Assembly (NCBI GenBank): GCA_964611035.1
Contig: CAZSWT010000003.1
Location: 46,202-110,201 of the forward strand
From: B33-G16 sp964611035
GTDB taxonomy: Bacteria > Desulfobacterota > DSM-4660 > Desulfatiglandales > B25-G16
Reading direction: 5' to 3'
DNA length: 64,000 nucleotides
Part shown: positions 1 through 7,714 of the stretch, one piece after another
Position numbering within the stretch: the first letter of the stretch is position 1
Layout of the letters: each line of letters opens with the position of its first letter
Notes under the pieces: generated by a model
What the model saw: only the letters and a program-made list of their open reading frames with translations
Databases searched by the model: none
Told to the model about the DNA's origin: nothing
Made by a program: the position numbers and the translations under genes

Positions 1-1
1 C

Positions 2-310
2 CCTTTTTTTGATGTGGTGCTCATTTCTGGCGAGCTAGGCTTTCGCAAGCCACATCCTTTGGTTTTTCACAAGCTCATTGAGCGCCTGGGGGTTGAAAAG
101 GATCAAATTCTTTATGTCGGAGATAACCCAGAGCCCGACATTACGGGTGCACAGAAGGCTGGGCTCCAGCCTGTTTTAACTACCTATGTGAGGGATCAAA
201 ATATACAGTCTGTACCGGGTATTTTTTTTCAGGGTGATGAAAAATTGGACTGCAAAGTACCTAAGATCTCTAAGTGGAAAGATTTGTTATCTCTCTTGGA
301 CAGGGAATGA
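2..310 (+). CDS. HAD-family hydrolase, C-terminal part (enters from left edge)
   Basis: The reading frame is open to the left edge, so only about the last 100 residues are present. The segment begins PFFDVVLISGELGFRKPHP, which matches HAD motif II/III with the conserved Lys of the K-P pair. It continues with YVGDNPEPDITGAQKAG, the GDxxxxD motif IV that holds Mg2+. This is the usual second half of the Rossmannoid core of haloacid-dehalogenase-type phosphohydrolases. The substrate cannot be judged. It converges on the ferredoxin gene on the other strand with a 27-base gap. Confidence 0.85.
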   Translation, partial: PFFDVVLISGELGFRKPHPLVFHKLIERLGVEKDQILYVGDNPEPDITGAQKAGLQPVLTTYVRDQNIQSVPGIFFQGDEKLDCKVPKISKWKDLLSLLDRE

Positions 311-337
311 GCTTTAAGCAAAGAAGGAGAACCCAAT

Positions 338-832
338 TCACTGTTTTCTACATCGCCTTTTTTTTGAAATTATTTGTGTGATTTCATCTGGATCTCCGAA
401 ATAGATGCAATGAGCCAAACACACATTGTCGGCGCAGGCTGGTATAAGTCCCTTATCCACCCTATGATGGCAAAGATTACACTTCTGTGCAATGCCTTTG
501 TTCATGTCAAAGGCAATGGCATCGTAAGGACATGATTCTATACAAGCCTGACATCCAGTACATTTCTCATAATCTATAACTACAATACCGTCTTCTCTCT
601 TGCTAATAGCTTTCTCTGGGCAAACCTCTGCACAAGGAGGGTCATCACAGTGTCTGCAAACATTCACCTGAAAAGAGAAATCAAGTTTACCATCGATTAT
701 CTTGGGGCCAACTTCTGAAACAGAGATTAAATAAACACCATCAGTTGAATTGTTTTCTTGTTTGCATACAACTTCACAGGCCTTGCATCCCCAGCAGGAC
801 TCATGATCTATAACCAGTGCATATTTTTTCAT
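338..832 (-). CDS. Four-cluster 4Fe-4S electron-transfer subunit of a molybdoenzyme
   Basis: This 164-residue protein resembles the beta (DmsB/HycB-type) subunits of molybdopterin oxidoreductases. Cysteines fall in four groups: CWGCKACEVVC near the start, CRHCDDPPCAEVC, CTGCQACIESC and CNLCHHR followed by later CADNVCLAHC. That is enough for four [4Fe-4S] clusters forming an electron wire. There is no signal peptide. It lies 15 bases downstream of the catalytic subunit on the same strand, so the two are almost certainly co-transcribed and form a cytoplasmic complex. The electron donor or acceptor is unknown. Confidence 0.9.
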   Translation of the reverse strand: MKKYALVIDHESCWGCKACEVVCKQENNSTDGVYLISVSEVGPKIIDGKLDFSFQVNVCRHCDDPPCAEVCPEKAISKREDGIVVIDYEKCTGCQACIESCPYDAIAFDMNKGIAQKCNLCHHRVDKGLIPACADNVCLAHCIYFGDPDEITQIISKKRRCRKQ

Positions 833-847
833 GAACTACCCCTTTAG

Positions 848-2992
848 TTACTGCTCAAGGTATATCTTGCATAAAAGTGTTCTAACGTTAGTTGCACCCA
901 CTGCAGGATCACAGCCCTCATAGGCATTATCTGTCAATATGTTAATGTTTGATTCATCCCACCCGTGTCCCGGGTCTTTTCTCTCTGGAAACCACCAGGC
1001 ATGCTGTGCCCCAATAACCCTTGGGTCAATGCCTGCAAATATTTTTGCTCGTTGCCTGACCTTGCCACGAGGGGATTCAATAATCACCCAATCTCCTTCA
1101 CGTATGCCTTCTTTGCGTGCAGTTTCAGGGTGAATTTCCACAACTGGTTCCCTGTGAAGCTCTCTTAGCCAGGGCACCTGGCGATTTTCTGAATGAAAAA
1201 ATCCGGGAGACCTCATCCCAGTAATAAGGATATATGGGTACTGTTTGTATAATTCTGGCGAGCTTAAAGGGCTTTCAGGGACTTCACGGTATTGAGGAAG
1301 GGGATCGTATCCCCATTTTTTAAGCAATGTTGAATATAGTTCAAACTTATTAGTTGGGGTAGAAAATCCTTTTTTCTTATATTTTTGATATTTTATTTCC
1401 CCTCTTATGTAATCCATCTCGCTGAATTCCTGCCACGTTGTACCCATGGGTTCTAATATGTAATCTAAAGCTCCTTCAAAATTATCCCACCAGTATTCTC
1501 CCTGACCCACTCTGTGAGCAAGGTCATTGAGCATTTCATGATCTGATCGGCACTCTCCCATCTGGATGACCTTTCTCCTCGGCAGGATGTAGCCATGTCT
1601 CTTCCAAAAATCCCCAATGTAGTCCATCTCAAGCCATGTAGCCGCTGGCAAAACAATATCTGCAAGTTCGGCTGTTGGTGTTAAGAAAAAATCAGAAACA
1701 GCCATGAACTCAACCTTTTCAAGTGCACGGTAAACCTCTTTTGCATTTGCACGAGTCATAACAGGATTTGAGCTGATTAAAAATAGCATTTTTACTGGAT
1801 AGGGCTTCTTTGTAAGAATAGCATCCCACACACATTTAGGATTAATAATTGCAAAATTTCCCGCAAGACGGAAACGATCTGCCCCTAAACGTTTTGCTGC
1901 CTGCTCTTTTGAAAGTTTCTTGTGGGCACCAAATTCTGCCACGGTTCTAACCTTAGGTGCTCTAAATAAGACCTGTCCTCCAGGTACGTCTATATTTCCA
2001 GTTATACCCATAAGGGCCATGAGAGAGCGGTTGTTGTCTGCGCAGTTTATCTGCTGTTCAATGGCCACTCCCCACTGGATTGCTGCAGGTTTAGTAGTTG
2101 CAAATAGTCGTGAAGCTTCCCTGATTTTTTCTTTTGGAACCCAGGTGATCTCTTCTACCTTGTTGAGTGGATATTCATTGATTCGTTTCACAAAGGGCTC
2201 CCATCCATGGACATAATTTTCTACAAATTCCGTATCATAAAGCTCTTCATTGACGATGACATTGAGCATTCCCAGGGCGAGGGCTGTATCTGTTCCTGGT
2301 CGGAGCTGAAGCCAGATATCAGCACGGGCTGCAATACGTGTTAATCTTGGGTCAACGGCAATAAGTTTCGCCCCTTTATCAAGGCTCACTGAGAAAGATT
2401 CACCCTTATATTCATCAGAGTTACCTATCACCAAATTGTTCCCCCACACCATAATGCACTTTGGATTGTTTTCGTAGTCTACGATAGGATTTGATCCACA
2501 GGTAATGATACTGGTAGCAATACGAGGGCCGTAGCAGAAATGACCTGCTGTAAGAACATTTGGGGTACCAAGAAGATTGGCAAAGCGATAAATTACCCCT
2601 TCATTTTCCCTTCCTGTTCCATACCCCATTACAATTGATTCTGCCCCAAATTCTTTTTTATACTGCACTATCCGTTCTGCAATGGTATTCAGTGCTTCAT
2701 CCCACGAAATACGCTCCCAATTTCCGCTTGCCTTTGCCCCAACTCTTTTGACAGGATACGTCAATCGATCTGGATGGTAGGCCAATTGAGTGGATGCAAT
2801 TCCTTTGCTGCATAGAGTTCCATGATTTATGGGGCAGTCAGGATCACCAGCAATTTTGACCGCCTTACCATTTTTCGTATAGACCAAAACTCCGCAGCCA
2901 CCATGGCACATTCGACAGTGGCTTTTGACTACAGAATCATACCCATAGGTCTCCATCTCCCTTTTTATATTGGAGTAAGTGAATTCAGTCAT
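848..2992 (-). CDS. Molybdopterin oxidoreductase catalytic subunit (DMSO reductase superfamily)
   Basis: This 714-residue protein has an N-terminal [4Fe-4S] motif with Cys26, Cys29, Cys33 and Cys61. The Molybdopterin domain follows, and a C-terminal dinucleotide-binding domain starts around residue 595 (YILITGMRSPGFFHSENRQ). Cys153 in AGHFCYGPR is placed as the likely Mo/W ligand, so this is the cysteine rather than the selenocysteine type. There is no twin-arginine signal, so it should be cytoplasmic. Family members include thiosulfate/polysulfide reductases, formate dehydrogenases and acetylene hydratase; sequence reading alone does not choose among them. The four-cluster Fe-S subunit next door argues for a redox reaction rather than hydration. 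Confidence 0.9.
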   Translation of the reverse strand: MTEFTYSNIKREMETYGYDSVVKSHCRMCHGGCGVLVYTKNGKAVKIAGDPDCPINHGTLCSKGIASTQLAYHPDRLTYPVKRVGAKASGNWERISWDEALNTIAERIVQYKKEFGAESIVMGYGTGRENEGVIYRFANLLGTPNVLTAGHFCYGPRIATSIITCGSNPIVDYENNPKCIMVWGNNLVIGNSDEYKGESFSVSLDKGAKLIAVDPRLTRIAARADIWLQLRPGTDTALALGMLNVIVNEELYDTEFVENYVHGWEPFVKRINEYPLNKVEEITWVPKEKIREASRLFATTKPAAIQWGVAIEQQINCADNNRSLMALMGITGNIDVPGGQVLFRAPKVRTVAEFGAHKKLSKEQAAKRLGADRFRLAGNFAIINPKCVWDAILTKKPYPVKMLFLISSNPVMTRANAKEVYRALEKVEFMAVSDFFLTPTAELADIVLPAATWLEMDYIGDFWKRHGYILPRRKVIQMGECRSDHEMLNDLAHRVGQGEYWWDNFEGALDYILEPMGTTWQEFSEMDYIRGEIKYQKYKKKGFSTPTNKFELYSTLLKKWGYDPLPQYREVPESPLSSPELYKQYPYILITGMRSPGFFHSENRQVPWLRELHREPVVEIHPETARKEGIREGDWVIIESPRGKVRQRAKIFAGIDPRVIGAQHAWWFPERKDPGHGWDESNINILTDNAYEGCDPAVGATNVRTLLCKIYLEQ

Positions 2993-3152
2993 ATACTGAC
3001 TCCCTTTATCAAGGCTACTTTAAAGTCCAGATGTCTATATAGCTCAAGATCTTAAAATTTTTGTCAAGCCCGCCTTGGCGCGATATGATCATAACAAGCT
3101 ATTGTCACTTTATCACTAAGTGAACGGGAGCCATAAAATTTAACCCTTGCAT

Positions 3153-3190
3153 GCCAGGCCTGCCCGCCGGACGGCAGGCGGGTCTGGGCC
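3153..3190. repeat. GC-rich palindromic intergenic element
   Basis: The core reads CCTGCCCGCC-GGA-CGGCAGGCGGG with outer CCAGGCC/GGTCTGG arms, forming an imperfect stem-loop. It resembles the elements at 10821-10863 and 17263-17369 and is therefore counted as one dispersed family in this genome. Confidence 0.7.
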
Positions 3191-3230
3191 AGGGTTTTTG
3201 CAAAACACTCAGGTGCTAAATATGGGTAAA

Positions 3231-3322
3231 TACTGGATACTGGTTTCCGGATTCTGGATTCTGGATAAAACCAGGAATACTCTTTTATCTATCCAGCATC
3301 AAGTATCCAGCATCCAGCATCG
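3231..3322. repeat. Degenerate 'TACTGGATxCTGG' repeat block in inverted halves
   Basis: Several copies of GGATACTGG/GGATTCTGG are followed, about 25 bases later, by their complements (TATCCAGCATC, TATCCAGCATCCAGCATC). The halves can pair into a long imperfect hairpin. It is non-coding. Confidence 0.6.
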
Positions 3323-3665
3323 CTTCGGTTCAACAAATGGAATATGACTATGCTAAACTCGTCGGTTTGAGGCGGAGCTTCGCTAGATAAATGCATAATT
3401 ACTTATAATTCCAGGGTTTGTAGCCGATAGTATAGCAGGATTTATGCTATTAATTACAAGAAAAAATAGGGACGTCAAAAAGGGAAGGATAAGAGGACAT
3501 TCGTGTAGAGCATGCATTGCTCATATGTATCTTGGTTACATAATAAAATGCGTTTTCTCCTGATAGGCAGAGCAGAGATTTTTGAAAGCTCAGTTGATGC
3601 AATCTCTGCACGAACGTTTTCCGCTACTGTTTATTCTTTAAGAAGATTCCTGATCCAAAGGTTTT

Positions 3666-3950
3666 TTAGCGGGATCTTTTTGAGGCCTTCAGCGGATTTA
3701 TCTTATTGGTTTCCTTTTTGGTGTTTATCTGTATGTGAGTAGCCATATTGCAGACCCCATTTTTCCATTTGATAGAAGGGTCTAGGAAACTCATACAGTA
3801 TTTTCCGGTAGGATATTCAACGATTCTCTGGCAACCATCACACTGATCAACAATGGGGTGACAGTTACCTCCGTTAAACTGGCATCCTTTTTTGGTCATA
3901 AAGATGCACTCAAAGCCTGGCCTTAACGTTGTACAAACCATAATAACCAC
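3666..3950 (-). CDS. PxxKW-family cysteine-rich protein
   Basis: This 94-residue protein has eight cysteines and the diagnostic string DPSIKWKNGVCNMATH, the P-x-x-K-W signature after which this family (mainly known from Desulfobacterota) is named. The cysteine spacing (C..C..C..CDGC..C..C) suggests a bound metal or Fe-S cluster, but the function is unknown. The tail after about residue 75 is basic and low in complexity. It stands alone on the minus strand with a 200-base AT-rich leader. The family call comes from memory of the motif and is fairly secure. Confidence 0.8.
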   Translation of the reverse strand: MVIMVCTTLRPGFECIFMTKKGCQFNGGNCHPIVDQCDGCQRIVEYPTGKYCMSFLDPSIKWKNGVCNMATHIQINTKKETNKINPLKASKRSR

Positions 3951-4149
3951 ATCCTTTCTTTATAAATTTTAGATAAGAATTATTCTTATTTTAAAAAAAT
4001 GACTTATAGTTCCTTTAAAAATTAATCGAACAACGAATTGTGCCTTATGCCTTAAGAAATTATTATTGTCAATAAAAAAAGTAAAAAAAGCAAAGTTCGA
4101 TCAAACTCTAATCATGATATTTAATATGTCTACCTTTTGTTTGATTTTT

Positions 4150-4857
4150 TTATTCAAACAGGCCCATCAATCTTTTTAGTCTCTTTATTGCCCTGGGGAG
4201 AATCTCACCAATCTCTTCATTAAATCTCAGGTTTGTGCGATGATCAAAGGGGGTGTCTCCTTTATTAATGATCACCAATTTTGCTCCAGAGCGAAGGGCC
4301 TCCAGAGGCATGTCTGCTGCTGGTGTTACTACCAAGCTTGATCCAACAACCAAAAAAAGGTCACTTTTTCGAGAATGCTCAAAGGAAAGCCTTAGATCTT
4401 TTTCAGGAAGGGACTGCCCAAAATCTACTACACTTGAGACCAATGTGCCTCCACACTGACACATAGTCATGCCAGTGGACTTGTTAACCTTTTTATCGCA
4501 TCTCGTGCACCGAAGTTTGGTCATATTCCCATGAAGCTCAGCCAGCAGATCAGGATTTATCCCTGATTTTAAATGGAGATTATCTACATTTTGAGAGATA
4601 AGAAATTTTAATTTGCCCATTTTTTGGAGATCAACGATAGCAATGTGGCCGCTATTTGGCTCAACTGAATCCCAAGAGCGGTTCAAAGGTTTTGGAGCAA
4701 GTCCTTTATCTCTCCGGGTCCATAGACCGTCAGGACCTCTGAAATCAGGAAGTCCTGATTCAGTGCTGATTCCAGCGCCAGTAAAAACAACGAGATGTCT
4801 AGATTCATATAACCATTCAGAAAGGATTTGAATTCTTTTTTCAAGATCTTTTTCCAT
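4150..4857 (-). CDS. cobB: Sir2-family NAD-dependent protein deacylase
   Basis: At 235 residues this is a normal size for bacterial sirtuins. Visible motifs are GAGISTESGLPDFRG near residue 25 (NAD pocket), SQNVDNLH, the catalytic-His motif ELHGN, and a zinc-binding set C-T-R-C followed by C-Q-C. It removes acyl groups from lysines with NAD+ as co-substrate. The second zinc pair is tight (MCQCGG) and may be slightly atypical. It sits 63 bases downstream of the TOPRIM/PK-like gene on the same strand, possibly in one transcript. Confidence 0.92.
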   Translation of the reverse strand: MEKDLEKRIQILSEWLYESRHLVVFTGAGISTESGLPDFRGPDGLWTRRDKGLAPKPLNRSWDSVEPNSGHIAIVDLQKMGKLKFLISQNVDNLHLKSGINPDLLAELHGNMTKLRCTRCDKKVNKSTGMTMCQCGGTLVSSVVDFGQSLPEKDLRLSFEHSRKSDLFLVVGSSLVVTPAADMPLEALRSGAKLVIINKGDTPFDHRTNLRFNEEIGEILPRAIKRLKRLMGLFE

Positions 4858-4920
4858 GGCAAATATTTAGATATTTATATAATACTTCTTTTCTAATCCC
4901 TCCTTTTGAAATTTTGAGGC

Positions 4921-6171
4921 TTAAAAATCTAATGGCTTACAGATGATCTCTTTGACTTTCATGTCAAAGAAATTTTGGGTATGTGCTGGTTTAAGTAGAA
5001 GTGCTGTATCTACTCCAGTTGCTGTTCCACCAATAGAGATAACATCCTCATCTGTTCTGATTAGCCCAGCATCTGTGGCCATTAAGGCCATCTCAATTGC
5101 AACCTTTGTTCCATGACCAAATGTTCGCAAGGTATAGGCAATAACCTCATCTATTTGATAGGTGCCAGTTTTGTTCCTAAATGCCCTTCCTACGCCACCA
5201 AATGCGTGTTGGGCTGTCAAAACAATAGCACCTTTTTCGAGAAGGAGTTTTCTATCTTTTTCTGCGAGTTCTTGATGGTCTGGTTTTTTAAAACCTGTTA
5301 CATGCGTTACAATTATGAGAGAAAAATTATTACCGAATAGATCAAGGGCCTTGAAGGCGGTTTTTCCACTACAACTTGAGACCAAAATCTTATTGATCTT
5401 TAATATTTTGGCTCTTTCAAGAGCAGCTTCAAGGGTTGCCTTTGTGTTGCTTGGGCCAGGGTTTGTAAAATAGCGACAGTTTACAACCTCAAAGGCTTTA
5501 TCTTTTTTTGACCCTTTTGATTCTTTTGGCTCATCTGTTTTATCCTCCTTAGTTAGAAGAGATTTAACAGCCTCCTGACCTTTTTCCACCAAAAGATGAT
5601 TTATGTCCCTGAACTCTTTTGGTAATTTTACAATGTTGGCCTTTGGAAGAATTTCAAGGATCTTTTTTGCAGCCTGCTCACTGCCTTTGCTATTTTTGAA
5701 GCAGATTTTTGTGGTTATATCGGAAAATAGTTGTAGTTGTTTGAATCCTGTCATGCTGGGCAGGGAAACACCTCCCAGATCTGTGCTTAATAGGTCAAGT
5801 ATGCCAGACGTAATAATTACATCTCTAAAATTTCTCTCAAGGTTAAAAAGCCCTGTTTCAAGGTCACTATCTTCATGAAAGTATTCTTGGCCCTCTTTTA
5901 CTATTTGACCATTTATTTCGAGGGACTCTGTTGCCAGATACTGAATGCCTACAATCAGAAAACCGCGTACTAAAGGGAAGGCGAGCGCCTTTCTCTCTGG
6001 GGAGTAACCGACTATTTTTTTAGGGAGAAGTTCATTATAAATAATCCCTTTATTTATTTTTTTCTTATCATGTAAATAGCTGACAGCCTTTTCCGCAGCT
6101 TGTTTGTTTTGAAGCATTGTATAAAAAAGTTGATCAAAGTTTTTTTTGACTTTAATTTTATTTGTTTCCAT
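4921..6171 (-). CDS. Fusion: degenerate DnaG-like TOPRIM domain + pyruvate-kinase C-terminal-like domain
   Basis: The protein has 416 residues in two parts. Residues ~225-416 resemble the alpha/beta domain at the C-terminus of pyruvate kinase, also found alone (e.g. ILVSSCSGKTAFKALDLFG, GVGRAFRNKTGTYQIDEVI). Residues ~10-200 follow the outline of the DnaG catalytic core: a 'AxxYLxxKxI...GYSPER..LAFPL' entry, then DVIITSGILDLLSTDLGGV in place of the primase EGYxDV strand, then TTKICFKNSKGSEQAAKKIL in place of cFDgDxAGxkAa, and KEFRDINHLL in place of PeGkDpdeyl. The catalytic Glu and both Asp of DGD are gone, so it cannot be an active primase. A charged linker lies at 205-226. The role is unknown. 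Confidence 0.75.
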   Translation of the reverse strand: METNKIKVKKNFDQLFYTMLQNKQAAEKAVSYLHDKKKINKGIIYNELLPKKIVGYSPERKALAFPLVRGFLIVGIQYLATESLEINGQIVKEGQEYFHEDSDLETGLFNLERNFRDVIITSGILDLLSTDLGGVSLPSMTGFKQLQLFSDITTKICFKNSKGSEQAAKKILEILPKANIVKLPKEFRDINHLLVEKGQEAVKSLLTKEDKTDEPKESKGSKKDKAFEVVNCRYFTNPGPSNTKATLEAALERAKILKINKILVSSCSGKTAFKALDLFGNNFSLIIVTHVTGFKKPDHQELAEKDRKLLLEKGAIVLTAQHAFGGVGRAFRNKTGTYQIDEVIAYTLRTFGHGTKVAIEMALMATDAGLIRTDEDVISIGGTATGVDTALLLKPAHTQNFFDMKVKEIICKPLDF

Positions 6172-6199
6172 TATATTTTTCCTTAATTATACTAAAATA

Positions 6200-6616
6200 T
6201 TATTCGCCAATTATTTTTACCAAAACCCTTTTACGTCTGCGACCATCAAATTCACCATAGAATATCTGCTCCCAAGGGCCAAAGTCCATTTTACCGTTAG
6301 TTACGGCAATAACAACCTCTCTTCCCATAATCTGCCTTTTCATATGTGCATCTGCATTATCCTCACCAACATTATGCCTATATTGGGAGACAGGCTCATG
6401 GGGAGCAAGTTTCTCTAGCCATTTTTCATAGTCGTGATGTAGCCCGGATTCATCGTCATTAATAAATATGCTGGCTGTTATATGCATGGCGTTGCAGAGA
6501 ATAAAACCCTCCTTAATCCTGCTTTCTTTAAGACACTCTTCAACTTGGGGGGTGATGTTAACAAATGCCCTCCTCGTGGGCATCTCAAACCAGAGTTCTT
6601 TTCTATAGCTTTTCAT
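6200..6616 (-). CDS. yjbQ: YjbQ/UPF0047 family protein
   Basis: This 138-residue protein shows the conserved core of the UPF0047 family: FILCNAMHITASIFINDDE, then YRHNVGEDNADAHMKRQIMG with the paired His residues, and GKMDFGPWEQIFYGEFDG with the basic end RRRKRVLVKI. Members have weak thiamine-phosphate-synthase activity in vitro, but the physiological role is uncertain. It lies 28 bases upstream of the TOPRIM/PK-like gene on the same strand and may share its transcript. Confidence 0.92.
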   Translation of the reverse strand: MKSYRKELWFEMPTRRAFVNITPQVEECLKESRIKEGFILCNAMHITASIFINDDESGLHHDYEKWLEKLAPHEPVSQYRHNVGEDNADAHMKRQIMGREVVIAVTNGKMDFGPWEQIFYGEFDGRRRKRVLVKIIGE

Positions 6617-6754
6617 AGATAGCTCCTATGTAATGTCGCCGATATGTGACATTTTCTGTAATTTTAAATAAATTATTTGCCTTTTGTACGTAAATGGTCT
6701 CTTAATTGTTTTGTCAAATGAAGACAATAATAAACACTTAAAGGGGAAAAATCT

Positions 6755-6901
6755 ATGTTTTATTTTCCCTTGATTTCAGTGCAGAATGGTGATAAATGCC
6801 TATCGCGTGAGAAAAAAGAAATAGTGTTTTATCCAGATAAAAAAGTTTACGTAATGCCTATTTATAAAGAGAGGTACGATCAAGATAGGAAGCAAAGATA
6901 G
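6755..6901 (+). CDS. Possible small protein, 48 residues
   Basis: A short open frame begins ATG TTT TAT TTT CCC and ends YDQDRKQR. It is preceded by AAAGGGG at a good ribosome-binding distance. It has no recognisable domain, is strongly basic towards its end, and lies 62 bases ahead of the IscU/NifU-like gene on the same strand. The ribosome-binding site and position make it plausible; the short length keeps confidence low. Confidence 0.35.
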   Translation: MFYFPLISVQNGDKCLSREKKEIVFYPDKKVYVMPIYKERYDQDRKQR

Positions 6902-6963
6902 CAATAGGCATTTGATCAAAGGGATCTGCAGAAAAGATTATCAATAAAGGAGGAAATCAAGAT

Positions 6964-7401
6964 ATGTCAGTGGATTTTGATAAAGCAATGGATGAAATGC
7001 AGGCGTCTATCATAGAAGATACCCAGAAGATATATTCAGAAAAAATGATTGAAAGATGGCTTAGTCCAACACGTATGGGAGAGATGGAACAACCTCAGGG
7101 ATACGGAAAGGTTAAGGGGCCATGCGGGGATACCATAAAGATTTTTCTTAGGATTCATGATGAAAGGATTATTGATGCCAGGTTTGTTGCTGATGGGTGT
7201 GCAACGACTATGGCTGCAGGTTCTATGGCCTGTGAACTTGTGATAGGAAAAGACATCAAGGATGCATTTAAAATAAACAAAGAAGTGATTTTAGAAAGTT
7301 TAGGCGGTCTGCCAGAAGAAAGTTCGCACTGTGTGCTTTTGGCATCGAATACTCTAAAAGAGGCATTGACTGATTACCTTACATCCAAGGATGAACCATA
7401 G
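6964..7401 (+). CDS. IscU/NifU-type iron-sulfur cluster scaffold protein
   Basis: This 145-residue protein has the IscU/NifU-N fold signature. GPCGDTIKIFLRI supplies the first Cys, DARFVADGCATTMAAGSMACEL the second Cys region, and ESSHCVLLASNTLKEAL the third. The family assembles [2Fe-2S]/[4Fe-4S] clusters on three conserved cysteines. An extended N-terminus of ~45 residues precedes the core, as in the standalone NifU-like proteins of Desulfobacterota. GAGG (AAAGGAGGAAAT) lies just upstream of the start. It overlaps the next gene by 11 bases. Confidence 0.88.
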   Translation: MSVDFDKAMDEMQASIIEDTQKIYSEKMIERWLSPTRMGEMEQPQGYGKVKGPCGDTIKIFLRIHDERIIDARFVADGCATTMAAGSMACELVIGKDIKDAFKINKEVILESLGGLPEESSHCVLLASNTLKEALTDYLTSKDEP

Positions 7402-7714
7402 AGGAGGTTTTTCAAAAAACAGTAAGGAAATGGAAGGATATAGGACTCAATATAAGAATTCTGTCTTTTCCGGACAAAAGTTAGAACTTGATGGTAAATA
7501 TTTTAATCATTGCAAGTTTAAGGATTGTATTATTGTTCTGGAGAAAGGGGAAACTAATATTGCCGGTTGTAGTTTTGAAAACTGTAAATTACTCCTTAAA
7601 GGCAATGCCTATACTGTTGGAAAAATAATAAAGCTATTTACTGGGAAAAGCCCTTTAAAGGTGTTGGACTTTGATGAGCCGTTGTTTAAGAATACTACGC
7701 CAAAAAAAGTTTAA
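7391..7714 (+). CDS. Small conserved-looking protein, co-translated with the NifU-like scaffold
   Basis: This 107-residue protein has no family I can name. The middle (FNHCKFKDCIIVLEKGETNIAGCSFENCKLLLKG) has alternating short strands with periodic Cys and Phe, like a short beta-helix or pentapeptide-type fold. The start is uncertain: the first ATG overlaps the upstream gene by 11 bases, and a second in-frame ATG at 7430 is equally possible. It converges on purD, with which its last bases overlap. Confidence 0.6.
   Translation: MNHRGGFSKNSKEMEGYRTQYKNSVFSGQKLELDGKYFNHCKFKDCIIVLEKGETNIAGCSFENCKLLLKGNAYTVGKIIKLFTGKSPLKVLDFDEPLFKNTTPKKV

Larger units (their letters stand above)
3056..3665. other. 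Gene-free gap with two repeat types
   Basis: No convincing gene is seen between the divergent start of the molybdoenzyme operon and the end of the PxxKW gene. The stretch contains a GC-rich palindrome and a block of degenerate GGAT(A/T)CTGG words, listed separately. The part next to the molybdoenzyme start should hold its promoter, but no clear -35/-10 pair was identified. Confidence 0.6.
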
